DNA from: an uncultured Prevotellaceae bacterium | GTDB lineage: Bacteria; Bacteroidota; Bacteroidia; Bacteroidales; Bacteroidaceae | Assembly (NCBI GenBank): GCA_900320045.1 | Contig: ONQT01000003.1 | Location: 124,001-188,000, forward strand | DNA: 64,000 nt | Direction of reading: 5' to 3' | Part shown: positions 36,217 to 43,632 of the stretch, piece by piece | Position numbering within the stretch: position 1 is the first letter of the stretch | Layout of the letters: each line of letters begins with the position of its first letter | Made by a program: the position numbers and the translations under genes | Notes under the pieces: model-generated | Database searches by the model: none | What the model saw: the letters and a program-made list of their open reading frames with translations, nothing else | What the model was told of the DNA's origin: nothing

Positions 36217-36282
36217 GAGGACTACTCTCGAGGCCCGTGAGGACTATTCTCGTCGGTTGCGAGGAGTATCCTCAAGGCCACT
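36217..36282. repeat. Three 22-bp imperfect tandem units with palindromic cores
   Basis: Units start at 36217, 36239 and 36261 with the cores GAGGACTACTCTC, GAGGACTATTCTC and GAGGAGTATCCTC. The last is a perfect inverted repeat (GAGGA-GTA-TCCTC). The period and unit number equal those of the array at 401-466, although the sequences differ. Confidence 0.75.
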
Positions 36283-36306
36283 TCCATATTCAGATTTCTC
36301 AAACGT

Positions 36307-36365
36307 CAAAGAAAAAGGCAGAAATCTTTCGGATTCCCACCTTATTGTATTAAAAAGAATGTGCT
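36307..36365 (-). repeat. Repeated upstream element, copy 1
   Basis: Plus-strand text begins CAAAGAAAAAGGCAGAAATC and continues through CTTTCGGATTCCCACCTTATTGTATTAA. It lies upstream of the minus-strand fragment at 35915-36109. It shares a long stretch, including the CCACCTTATTGTATTAA tail, with copy 3. Confidence 0.8.
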
Positions 36366-36385
36366 GTTTTTGCTCCTATAACTGC

Positions 36386-36628
36386 TTACACGTTGTATTT
36401 TTCAACAAACGCTACTGGAGTCATTATCTGCATTGATGATTGGTCTGCATTCTTAAAGTCGTCAATATTTATAGTAATCAGCACGTCACAGCGGTTCTCT
36501 ATAGCACAGTGGTATTGAAAACTGTCTTCTATGTCAGTGAAATATTGGTCTTTGATGGCTTGCTCAACAGAAACATGAGACATGTCTACCAACTCAGGAA
36601 AAATGTTGGTATCAAGAAACAATTTCAT
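36386..36628 (-). pseudogene. PIN-domain toxin-like protein with internal deletion
   Basis: An 80-residue product. Residues 1-15 (MKLFLDTNIFPELVD) match the start of a PIN-domain nuclease with its first catalytic Asp. Residues 18-80 match the C-terminal part (FTDIEDSFQYHCAIENRCDVLITIN-DFK and MTPVAFVEKY). The middle of a normal PIN protein (roughly 50-60 residues) is absent, with the frame kept. The presumed junction coincides with the palindrome AGACATGTCT (36578-36587). It overlaps the antitoxin gene by 4 bp, as in VapBC-type operons. The toxin is probably inactive. Confidence 0.7.
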
Positions 36629-36852
36629 ACGCCATATTTCTCAACCAGATAATCATCAACCAGCTCCTTGTCGCTCTTGTTTTGAGGCATGGACAAACCT
36701 GCAAGAAAATGTTGGCTGAAACGCCCCTGGGCACGTCCTTTCAGATGACGACGCATAACAAGAAACTCACCGTAGGCAGTCAGCTGGCGAGTCAACTCTT
36801 CCATACCGTAATTCTCTGGTACATTAAGGGATATGTTAATGGTTCTTGTCAT
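36625..36852 (-). CDS. Probable antitoxin of a PIN-toxin pair
   Basis: A 75-residue protein starting MTRTINISLNVPENYGMEEL, with a short N-terminal beta strand and helices (ribbon-helix-helix-like start), a basic middle (RRHLKGRAQGR) and an acidic C-terminus (ELVDDYLVEKYGV) that would contact the toxin. The 4-bp overlap with the PIN-domain frame and gene order antitoxin-then-toxin support this role. Starts at 36858 or 36870 are also possible. A full promoter at 36875-36906 precedes it. Confidence 0.6.
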   Translation of the reverse strand: MTRTINISLNVPENYGMEELTRQLTAYGEFLVMRRHLKGRAQGRFSQHFLAGLSMPQNKSDKELVDDYLVEKYGV

Positions 36853-36869
36853 AATCATTTTTGACTTCA

Positions 36870-36937
36870 CGCTGCAAATTTAAGCATTATTTCCGAAAAA
36901 TGCAAGAAAAAGGCAGAAATCTTTCGATTCCCACCTT
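36870..36937 (-). repeat. Repeated upstream element, copy 2, with promoter
   Basis: The 54 bases 36870-36923 are nearly identical to 38258-38311. On the minus strand the element carries CTTG (36903-36906), a 20-bp gap and TAAATTTG (36875-36882), a promoter for the antitoxin gene. The GGCAGAAATCTTTCGATTCC part is shared with copies 1 and 3. Confidence 0.85.
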
Positions 36938-37032
36938 GAACACTATAGACAGATTCTGTTTCACTCCATTAACGTGTAAAAAATGCACGTTATTCTCTTT
37001 TCAAGTTCACCCTCTTTGAATACATTAATTAT

Positions 37033-37530
37033 TCACAATATTTCCCTTGCTATCCATGCGCAGGCTTCTGCGTCGGCAAGGGCGTTGTGATGGTTCTCTA
37101 AACAATAACCACACTCGGCGGCGACGGTGTGGAGTTGGTGGTTTTCCAGATAGCGGAAGGCTCTGCGTGAAGCTGCCAACGTGTCGTAGAACTCATAGTC
37201 GGGATAGTCCATCTGATAGACACGGAACACGGCCTTCAAACAACCTTCATCAAATGGCTTGTTATGAGCTACAAGAGGCAGACCTTCAATCAAAGGCTCT
37301 ATCTGCGCCCATACTTTGGGGAACACAGGGGCGTCATCAGTATCTTCATGACAGAGCCCATGTACCTGAGAGCACCAGTAGTTATAATAGTTCGGCTCGG
37401 GCTGGATGAGGGAGTAGAACGAATCTACTATCTCACCATCACGCACAATGACGATTCCTACAGAGCATACGCTGCTGCGCTCATTGTTAGCCGTTTCAAA
37501 ATCAATTGCTGCAAAATCTTGCATTTTCAA
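37033..37530 (-). CDS. DEDDh-family 3'-5' exonuclease (DnaQ-like), copy A
   Basis: A 165-residue exonuclease-fold protein like the epsilon subunit of DNA polymerase III. The acidic motifs are AIDFETAN (Exo I, D-x-E), AHNKPFDEGCL (Exo II) and HHNALADAEA (Exo III with His and Asp). Complete catalytic set and no extra domains. It differs from copy B (38344-38841) at only four residues, and the coding and flanking DNA repeats with an offset of 1311 bp. It has its own promoter (37572-37603). It may act in DNA repair or processing, and the substrate is unknown. Confidence 0.85.
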   Translation of the reverse strand: MKMQDFAAIDFETANNERSSVCSVGIVIVRDGEIVDSFYSLIQPEPNYYNYWCSQVHGLCHEDTDDAPVFPKVWAQIEPLIEGLPLVAHNKPFDEGCLKAVFRVYQMDYPDYEFYDTLAASRRAFRYLENHQLHTVAAECGYCLENHHNALADAEACAWIAREIL

Positions 37531-37571
37531 TCCGCCTTATATTTGTTCCACATTCTTTTTATCTTTGTATG

Positions 37572-37603
37572 CAAAAGTACACAATCTTTCACAAATCGCC
37601 AAA
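37572..37603 (-). promoter_or_regulatory. Promoter for exonuclease copy A
   Basis: On the minus strand TTTG (37600-37603), 20-bp gap, TACTTTTG (37572-37579). Confidence 0.75.
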
Positions 37604-37658
37604 AGAAAAAGGCGGAAATCTTTCGATTCCCACCTTATTGTATTAACGATAGTGTGCT
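37600..37658 (-). repeat. Repeated upstream element, copy 3
   Basis: Begins CAAAAGAAAAAGGCGGAAAT and runs through CTTTCGATTCCCACCTTATTGTATTAA to AGTGTGCT, closely matching copy 1. Its left end provides the -33 box of the exonuclease A promoter. Confidence 0.85.
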
Positions 37659-37667
37659 ATTTGACTA

Positions 37668-37919
37668 TTATGCTATTACACCAGCATGTAGCTGTTCTAT
37701 TGGGAATATCATATCCCAGTTCTTGCCCCACACCACATTGCCGTTATCAATGGAGAAGCGGCTGAACTTGCGAGGATCAAGATACTTGTTGTATTGCGGG
37801 TGAGGATGGCGACGGATATAATCACCAATATCAACACGTTGTGTCGTGTTGTCGCTGAATGTCAGGTTGATAGTCAAATTTCCCGCATTCTCTGCTTTTA
37901 CTATATAAAGCTTTTCCAT
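37668..37919 (-). CDS. DUF2442 domain protein
   Basis: An 83-residue protein with the DUF2442 pattern: a beta-rich N-terminus (LYIVKAENAGNLTINLTFSD), then YLDPRKFSRFSIDNGNVVWGKNWDMIFPIEQL. Such proteins are regularly encoded next to DUF4160 proteins, as here, in small modules suspected to be toxin-antitoxin-like. No activity is established. The start is set at 37919 (MEKLYIVKA), 13 bp after the restored end of the DUF4160 frame. A start at 37967 would overlap it. Confidence 0.75.
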   Translation of the reverse strand: MEKLYIVKAENAGNLTINLTFSDNTTQRVDIGDYIRRHPHPQYNKYLDPRKFSRFSIDNGNVVWGKNWDMIFPIEQLHAGVIA

Positions 37920-37932
37920 AACCACTCCTCCT

Positions 37933-38234
37933 TTATAGCTTTTTACTAATCTTTGTACTACGAACACTCTGTTTCAGAACAAAGAACTTAACCCATTTCT
38001 GGATGATGTTCTTATGGTATTTCCTGATGAATTCCTCTGCCGTGCGCTTGTCTTTCTCAGAAAGAGGTTCTGCCCCCTTTTTTCACGAACACCTATCTGT
38101 GCCAACAAGCCATCCATCATAATAAGGTCGAATATGCTTTCTCTTCCGCCATGAAGCACATGGACATGAATAGGTTCGTGCTCATTAGAGTAGAAATAGA
38201 ATATAAAACCAAAGTATTCAAATATCTTAGGCAT
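37933..38234 (-). pseudogene. DUF4160 domain protein, frameshifted
   Basis: The frame starts MPKIFEYFGFIFYFYSNEHEPIHVHVLHGG, the standard DUF4160 opening with its HEPIHVH motif, but after GVREK the direct frame gives a non-family tail ending at 37974. Shifting back one base at the A6-G5 run (38073-38083) restores the family C-terminus (GAEPLSEKDKRTAEEF, then KNIIQKWVKFFV) and ends at 37933, just before DUF2442. It is therefore either a one-base deletion or a -1 slippage event. A full promoter copy (38263-38294) precedes it. Confidence 0.75.
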
Positions 38235-38257
38235 GTTATCAACAGTATATTTTATTC

Positions 38258-38313
38258 CGCTGCAAATTTAAGCATTATTTCCGAAAAATGCAAGAAAAAA
38301 GCGGAAATCTTTC
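38258..38313 (-). repeat. Repeated upstream element, copy 4, with promoter
   Basis: Near-identical to 36870-36923. The minus strand carries CTTG (38291-38294), a 20-bp gap and TAAATTTG (38263-38270) in front of the DUF4160 gene. Confidence 0.85.
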
Positions 38314-38343
38314 AAGTTCACCCTCTTTGAATACATTAATTAT

Positions 38344-38841
38344 TCACAATATTTCTCTTGCTATCCATGCGCAGGCTTCTGCGTCGGCAAGGGCGTTGTG
38401 ATGATGCTCTAAACGGTAACCACACTCAGCTGCAACGGTGTGCAACTGGTGGTTCTCCAGATAGCGGAAGGCTCTGCGTGAGGCTGCCAGCGTATCGTAG
38501 AACTCATAGTCGGGATAGTCCATCTGATAGACACGGAATACGGCTTTCAAGCAGCCCTCATCAAAAGGCTTATTGTGAGCTACAAGTGGAAGACCTTTTA
38601 TTAAAGGTTCTATCTGCGCCCATACTTTGGGGAACACAGGGGCATCATCAGTAGCTTCGTGACAGAGCCCATGTACCTGAGAGCACCAGTAGTTATAATA
38701 GTTCGGCTCGGGCTGGATGAGGGAGTAGAACGAATCTACAATCTCACCATCACGCACAATAACTATTCCAACAGAGCATACGCTGCTGCGCTCATTGTTA
38801 GCCGTTTCAAAATCAATTGCTGCAAAATCTTGCATTTTCAA
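38344..38841 (-). CDS. DEDDh-family 3'-5' exonuclease (DnaQ-like), copy B
   Basis: A 165-residue near-duplicate of 37033-37530 with four substitutions (D to A, E to K, C to R and N to H, A to B) and the same catalytic motifs FETAN, HNKPFDEG and HNALADAEA. The duplicated segment also includes about 30 bp after the stop and about 90 bp upstream with the promoter, so both copies are probably expressed. The DUF4160/DUF2442 pair is sandwiched between the copies. Confidence 0.85.
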   Translation of the reverse strand: MKMQDFAAIDFETANNERSSVCSVGIVIVRDGEIVDSFYSLIQPEPNYYNYWCSQVHGLCHEATDDAPVFPKVWAQIEPLIKGLPLVAHNKPFDEGCLKAVFRVYQMDYPDYEFYDTLAASRRAFRYLENHQLHTVAAECGYRLEHHHNALADAEACAWIAREIL

Positions 38842-38882
38842 TCCGCCTTATATTTGTTCCACATTCTCTTTATCTTTGTATG

Positions 38883-38943
38883 CAAAAGTACACAATCTTT
38901 CACAAACTGCCAAAAGAAAAAGACAGAAATCTTTACGATTCCG
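38883..38943 (-). promoter_or_regulatory. Promoter and upstream element (copy 5) for exonuclease copy B
   Basis: On the minus strand TTTG (38911-38914), 20-bp gap, TACTTTTG (38883-38890). The element continues as CAAAAGAAAAAGACAGAAAT from 38911 and diverges after about 38943. Confidence 0.75.
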
Positions 38944-39016
38944 CTCGCTTATTCTCTGACCTAAAGGTTGACTTCGTCAGGGTAAACCTTCTCTCGCTCG
39001 AAAATTCTTAAATAAA

Positions 39017-39048
39017 TTTGGAATTTTGCTCGCTTATTCGTACCTTTG
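39017..39048 (+). promoter_or_regulatory. Promoter for rmlA
   Basis: TTTG (39017-39020), 20-bp gap, TACCTTTG (39041-39048), an ideal match. The predicted start is about 39054, 18 bases before the ATG at 39072. Confidence 0.85.
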
Positions 39049-39071
39049 CAAGCAGAATAAAACGGAAAGCT

Positions 39072-39944
39072 ATGAAAGGTATCGTATTAGCCGGAGGCAG
39101 CGGAACGCGCCTCTACCCCATTACTAAAGGTGTGTCAAAGCAGTTGATTCCCATCTTCGACAAACCCATGATCTACTACCCCATTTCGACGCTGATGCTC
39201 GCCGGCATCCGTGAGATTCTGATTATCTCGACGCCCTACGACTTGCCAGCCTTCAAGCGACTGCTGGGCGATGGCAGCGACCTGGGTGTACGCTTCGAGT
39301 ATGCCGAACAACCGTCACCCGACGGACTGGCACAGGCATTCATCATTGGCGAGGAGTTCATTGGCGACGACTGCGCCTGTCTGGTGCTGGGCGACAACAT
39401 CTTCTATGGAGGCGGCTTTACGGGCATGTTGAAGCAGGCTGTGAAGAGTGCTGAAGAGGATGGTCGCGCCACGGTCTTCGGATACTACGTCAACGACCCC
39501 GAACGCTATGGCGTGGCTGAGTTCGACAAAGACGGTAACTGTCTGAGCATCGAGGAGAAACCCAAGAATCCTAAATCCAATTATGCGGTAGTGGGTCTGT
39601 ACTTCTACCCCAACAGCGTGGTGGAGATTGCCAAGAACATCAAACCCTCTGCCCGCGGCGAACTGGAGATTACCACCGTCAATCAGGAATACCTGCAGCG
39701 CAAGACTTTGCTGGTGCAGACGCTGCAACGCGGATTCGCCTGGCTGGACACCGGTACACACGATTCTCTGAGTGAAGCCTCGACATTCATTGAGGTGATC
39801 GAGAAGCGTCAAGGCCTGAAGGTGGCCTGTCTGGAGGAGATTGCCTACAAGCGCGGCTGGATTGACAAGGAGCAGCTCCGCAAGTTAGCAGAGCCGATGG
39901 CCAAGAACGACTACGGAAAATACCTGCTGAATATCTCCAAATAA
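39072..39944 (+). CDS. rmlA: Glucose-1-phosphate thymidylyltransferase
   Basis: A 290-residue enzyme joining dTTP and glucose-1-phosphate to dTDP-glucose, the first step to dTDP-L-rhamnose. It has the nucleotidyltransferase motif [11 protein letters not shown] with the later KPMIYYP, plus VLGDNIFYG and TGTHDSL. The start 39072 (MKGIVLAGG) is set by the promoter at 39017-39048, and the longer frame from 39018 would begin inside it. The other rml genes are not adjacent. A strong bidirectional terminator follows. Confidence 0.93.
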   Translation: MKGIVLAGGSGTRLYPITKGVSKQLIPIFDKPMIYYPISTLMLAGIREILIISTPYDLPAFKRLLGDGSDLGVRFEYAEQPSPDGLAQAFIIGEEFIGDDCACLVLGDNIFYGGGFTGMLKQAVKSAEEDGRATVFGYYVNDPERYGVAEFDKDGNCLSIEEKPKNPKSNYAVVGLYFYPNSVVEIAKNIKPSARGELEITTVNQEYLQRKTLLVQTLQRGFAWLDTGTHDSLSEASTFIEVIEKRQGLKVACLEEIAYKRGWIDKEQLRKLAEPMAKNDYGKYLLNISK

Positions 39945-39950
39945 AAGAAA

Positions 39951-39983
39951 TGAGGAATGTTGGGTTCAACATTCCTCATTTTA
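39951..39983. terminator. Bidirectional terminator between rmlA and the kinase fusion gene
   Basis: Perfect 12-bp arms TGAGGAATGTTG (39951-39962) and CAACATTCCTCA (39967-39978) with a 4-base loop. T-rich on both sides when read from each strand. Confidence 0.88.
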
Positions 39984-39987
39984 TATG

Positions 39988-41919
39988 CTATTTGGAGAAA
40001 TTACTCACGCAACGGCGCAACGCTGTAGGATTGCCCATATCATACATGACACCGTTGAGCCGCACACCCATCATACCGCTACGCTGACGGACGGCCTCGA
40101 GCGCTGATGTCAACTCTATCTCGCGACTGCTTCCTTCGGCATCGGCCTGCCGGATGTCGTCTGCCAACTGGGCAAAGACATCGGGTGTCAGAATGTACTG
40201 ACCAAAGACGCTGTAATACTCCTTCTTCCCCTCACCGTCGCGGACACACAGGAACTCCTCGGCATAAGAGGCTTTGGGCTTTTCCTGCATGACGGAGACG
40301 TTGAGCACCGTGCGCTGCTTGTTTTCCCAGACACCCGACATAATACCGTAGTGGCTGACCTCGGCCAAGGGTACAGTATGGATACTGACCATGAGCTGGT
40401 TGTAGTGCTCGTACTCCTCGATAAGCTGCAGGGCACAGGGCTTGTTGGACGTAGAACGATAGATGGTGTCGCCCAACATCAGGAGAACGGGCTCGTTGGC
40501 GGCAAAGTCTACAGCCTGATAAACGGCATGACCGAAGCCGCGCTTCTCGTCTTGATAGACGTAATGCAGACGCTTGCCGATGTCCAGAATGTGGTTCTCG
40601 TACTCCTGGGCCGCCAGCGGCAACTTGCTCAGATGTTCCTCGGACAACTGTTGCTCGAAGAACTCCGTATACTGCTTGCGTTCCTCCTTGGAACCCAGCA
40701 CCAGACAGATTTCCTCAATGCCACTCTTAACAAGCTCTTCCAACAGGATGAGGATGACAGGACGGACCATTCCGTCGGGACAGGGTATGGGGAAGAAGTC
40801 TTTCTTCAATGCACGGGTAGCAGGATAGAGGCGCGTACCGAAGCCTGCCACGGGAATGATAGCCTTGCGGACGGTATGAACGGGCTGCAGGGTCAGCGAG
40901 TAGGCTTTGAGCCCTTGAGCATTCAGATAGGTCTCCAACTGCTGCTGGGTCTCGGCATTCCTGGCCAGGAACTGTACGGAGCCGTCACCATGCGAGCCTA
41001 CACCCTTGCCGCCGAATATCAACGGCTGAACCTGCGGATCCTTCAGCACCTGGTGCAGTTTGGGAGCGCGCAAAGCGGAAGACATGGGGGTGACGTAACG
41101 TTCAAACATCTCCTCGGCCTCCGTCATCAGACGTCCTAACGATTCAGCATCACCGCTTGCCATGTATTCAATGGCCTTGTCGACCATTTCGCGGTTCCAC
41201 TCGCCCAGCGCCTTGTGCATGTTCCGCTCTTCCTCGTTAGAAGCAAAGGGATAGGACTTGTTCAGGTCGGACAGAATCTTAATGGTATCCTTCTCGGCGC
41301 ACAAGTCGGCAAAAACCCAATGGAGGGGTTTCTTTACGTTGAGCGCCTTGACTTCTATCTCATCACCATCAAAGGTCATCAGGTTCGGTTTCACACCAAA
41401 GGCGCAAGCCTGGTCCAGACGACCACAACGACTGGAGGTGCGCAACTCGCCCAGATAGGCGATGTTCATCTCGCCCAGCGTGTTCAGGTTGAGCCTATAT
41501 AATAAATTGAACGCGCGCGCAACCAATACACAGATGGCTGCCGACGAGCTCAGACCGCTCTTCATCGGCAGGGTCATCTTGGTAATGCGGATGCGCACAC
41601 CGCCCACCTTATACCACTCTAACATATAGGAAGCCACACCTGCACAATAGCAGAAGAATGAGCCCGACTTGGCAACGCCTTTCAGCTCGGTCTCGTTCAT
41701 GCGGCACGAGAAATCGCTCCACTCCCCTTTTATCTCGGGAGCATCGCTATACATCTCAAAAATGGGTGATTTCTCCACTTCGGCATAGATACCCTGTTCG
41801 ATACCCGTTACAATGGCGGCACCCGGCACAATATCGGCATTCATCGTACGATAGTGTCCGGCCCAGTCTGTATGTTCTCCAAAAAGGCATAGGCGCCCTG
41901 GTACAAATAAATTTAGCAT
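39988..41919 (-). CDS. GHMP sugar kinase / sugar-1-phosphate nucleotidyltransferase fusion
   Basis: A 643-residue bifunctional protein. Residues 1-355 are a GHMP kinase with a galactokinase-like start (FVPGRLCLFGEHTDWAG) and the phosphate loop PMKSGLSSSAA. Residues 358-643 are a GalU-like UTP-sugar-1-phosphate transferase with IIPVAGFGTRLYPATRALKKDFFPI and MLGDTIY. A single polypeptide could phosphorylate a free sugar at C1 and convert it to the UDP-sugar, a salvage route analogous to the fucokinase/GDP-fucose enzyme FKP but with other domains and order. The sugar is unknown. Galactose, arabinose or a uronic acid are all possible. Start 41919 fits the kinase motif. Confidence 0.82.
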   Translation of the reverse strand: MLNLFVPGRLCLFGEHTDWAGHYRTMNADIVPGAAIVTGIEQGIYAEVEKSPIFEMYSDAPEIKGEWSDFSCRMNETELKGVAKSGSFFCYCAGVASYMLEWYKVGGVRIRITKMTLPMKSGLSSSAAICVLVARAFNLLYRLNLNTLGEMNIAYLGELRTSSRCGRLDQACAFGVKPNLMTFDGDEIEVKALNVKKPLHWVFADLCAEKDTIKILSDLNKSYPFASNEEERNMHKALGEWNREMVDKAIEYMASGDAESLGRLMTEAEEMFERYVTPMSSALRAPKLHQVLKDPQVQPLIFGGKGVGSHGDGSVQFLARNAETQQQLETYLNAQGLKAYSLTLQPVHTVRKAIIPVAGFGTRLYPATRALKKDFFPIPCPDGMVRPVILILLEELVKSGIEEICLVLGSKEERKQYTEFFEQQLSEEHLSKLPLAAQEYENHILDIGKRLHYVYQDEKRGFGHAVYQAVDFAANEPVLLMLGDTIYRSTSNKPCALQLIEEYEHYNQLMVSIHTVPLAEVSHYGIMSGVWENKQRTVLNVSVMQEKPKASYAEEFLCVRDGEGKKEYYSVFGQYILTPDVFAQLADDIRQADAEGSSREIELTSALEAVRQRSGMMGVRLNGVMYDMGNPTALRRCVSNFSK

Positions 41920-41948
41920 TTTGTATGGTTTTATGTCGAAAATATGCA

Positions 41949-41956
41949 CAAAGGTA
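41949..41956 (-). promoter_or_regulatory. -7 box (TACCTTTG) for the kinase fusion gene
   Basis: Minus-strand TACCTTTG 29 bp before the ATG at 41919. No -33 box at the correct spacing. Confidence 0.5.
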
Positions 41957-41995
41957 CGGCTTTTTTAGCAAAAAACGCATTTTTTCGTCATTTTA

Positions 41996-42027
41996 TTTGG
42001 CGAGAATGTAATTTTTATATACTTTTG
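41996..42027 (+). promoter_or_regulatory. Promoter for the ECF sigma factor gene
   Basis: TTTG (41996-41999), 20-bp gap, TACTTTTG (42020-42027). This predicts an 85-base leader, long for this window, whose function is not evident. Confidence 0.8.
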
Positions 42028-42118
42028 CACCCACGAAACAATAATTAAGTTAATAACTCATTAAAAACATTTGCCTATCGAGACACTCTACTTCATATAA
42101 GAAAAACTACTTAGCAAT

Positions 42119-42718
42119 ATGAAGAATTATGCAAGTTGTACTGACGAAGCGTTAGCACTACTTTACATAGATGGAGACAACAGGGCGTTCGACGAGTTAT
42201 TAGCTCGCAATCAGCAAAAACTGTTTAACTACATTATGTTCGTGGTCCATGACCCCGAAGTAGCTAATGAAGTATTCCAAGAGACCTTCGTCAAGGTGAT
42301 AACGAAGTTGCAGGAAGGCAAGTACACAGACTCGGGAAAGTTCTCGTTCTGGCTGACACGTATTGCCCACAACATCATCATGGACGGCTATCGCCAGCAG
42401 AAGTCAGCACACATCGTTGAGCCTACCGAGGACAACGACCTGAACAAGCTGCGCAGCACCGAGCTGATGGACATCAACCGGGAGAACGAATACGTCAACG
42501 CGCAGATTATGGACGACGTGCGCCGCATGATGGAAGCCCTACCCGCTCCACAACGCGAGGTGGTGTATATGCGCTATTATCAGGACTTGTCGTTCAAGGA
42601 GATTGCCGAAGCAACGGGTGTCAGCATTAACACCTCATTGGGACGCATGCGCTACGCACTTATCAATATGCGTCGCATGGCCCATCAATACAACATCCAG
42701 CTGGACATGGAGTTATAA
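42119..42718 (+). CDS. ECF-type RNA polymerase sigma factor
   Basis: A 199-residue sigma-70 family member with region 2 (NQQKLFNYIMFVVHDPEVANEVFQETFVKVI and FSFWLTRIAHNIIMDGYR) and region 4 (LPAPQREVVYMRYYQDLSFKEIAEATGVSINTSLGRMRYAL). No region 3, so group 4. No anti-sigma gene is adjacent on either side. It is preceded by a consensus housekeeping promoter and an 85-base leader. The target genes cannot be predicted. Confidence 0.9.
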   Translation: MKNYASCTDEALALLYIDGDNRAFDELLARNQQKLFNYIMFVVHDPEVANEVFQETFVKVITKLQEGKYTDSGKFSFWLTRIAHNIIMDGYRQQKSAHIVEPTEDNDLNKLRSTELMDINRENEYVNAQIMDDVRRMMEALPAPQREVVYMRYYQDLSFKEIAEATGVSINTSLGRMRYALINMRRMAHQYNIQLDMEL

Positions 42719-42748
42719 GCTCGGAATTTCGAGATTTCGAGGTGACGC

Positions 42749-43405
42749 TTAACGTGTCAGTGCGTGCAGTTCGTGAATCGTCTGCTCAGGGTTCTTGCTG
42801 GAAAAAACATAGCTCCCGGCCACCAGTACATCAGTACCTGCCTCCACCAGACGTGGAGCCGTTTCCTGCTGCACACCGCCATCGACCTCAATCAGCGCCT
42901 TTGAACCACTCTGGTCAATGAGCTGACGGAGTTGCTTTACTTTCTTGATGGTGTTCTCTATGAATGTCTGTCCGCCAAAACCAGGATTGACACTCATCAG
43001 CAGTACCAGTTCAACGTCGCAGATAATATCTTCCAGAACAGCGACAGGGGTTGCAGGATTCAACGTCACACCAGCCTTCATACCGGCAGCATGGATTTCC
43101 TGAATGGTACGATGCAGATGGGTACAAGCCTCATAGTGAACATTCATCATCATAGCGCCCAACTTAGCCGTCTGTTGGATGAACTTTTCTGGCTGCACGA
43201 TCATGTAGTGCACGTCGAGCAGTTTCTTACACTTGCTGGCAACAGCCTCCAGAACGGGAAAGCCGAATGAGATGTTTGGAACGAAGACGCCATCCATGAC
43301 GTCCAGGTGAAGCCACTGGGCCTCGCTGCGATTGATCATCTCAATCTCCTGTTCAAGATGCAGGAAATCAGCAGCAAGCAACGACGGAGAAACTATGGTA
43401 GCCAT
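42749..43405 (-). CDS. rpe: Ribulose-phosphate 3-epimerase
   Basis: A 218-residue TIM-barrel enzyme of the pentose phosphate pathway interconverting ribulose-5-phosphate and xylulose-5-phosphate. Motifs are SPSLLAADF, HLDVMDGVFVPNISFG (metal-binding His and catalytic Asp), DVHYMI, SVNPGFGGQTFI and EVDGGV with the second catalytic Asp. The start 43405 (MATIVSPSLLAAD) is chosen over 43444 on family alignment. It ends convergently, 30 bp from the sigma factor gene. Confidence 0.95.
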   Translation of the reverse strand: MATIVSPSLLAADFLHLEQEIEMINRSEAQWLHLDVMDGVFVPNISFGFPVLEAVASKCKKLLDVHYMIVQPEKFIQQTAKLGAMMMNVHYEACTHLHRTIQEIHAAGMKAGVTLNPATPVAVLEDIICDVELVLLMSVNPGFGGQTFIENTIKKVKQLRQLIDQSGSKALIEVDGGVQQETAPRLVEAGTDVLVAGSYVFSSKNPEQTIHELHALTR

Positions 43406-43632
43406 CAGCTGTTTGGTTTTTCTTAGTATTACACATGCGGGCAAACTGCTTCACAAAGAGAAGGGTTGCTGCGCTGGGTTGAAAATCGTCTTGGGTAAAA
43501 TTTTGCATAGGCATTGTGCGTTTATTGAAGAATTATTGTTGTTGTCTCTACTAATGAAACGCACACTACTACCTATTTATTATATCTCAACGAAAAATTT
43601 ATTCATCTATTTTTCTTATGCCCGTGAGAATG

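Noticed and set aside
30030..36300. Insertion sequence or prophage as the source of the AT-rich block
   Set aside because: No transposase, integrase, terminal inverted repeats or phage genes are seen. Only repeats and lower GC are evident.
36307..38943. Classical integron with attC sites
   Set aside because: No integrase gene is in the window and the repeated element lacks the paired-box palindromic structure of attC. It instead overlaps promoter -33 boxes.
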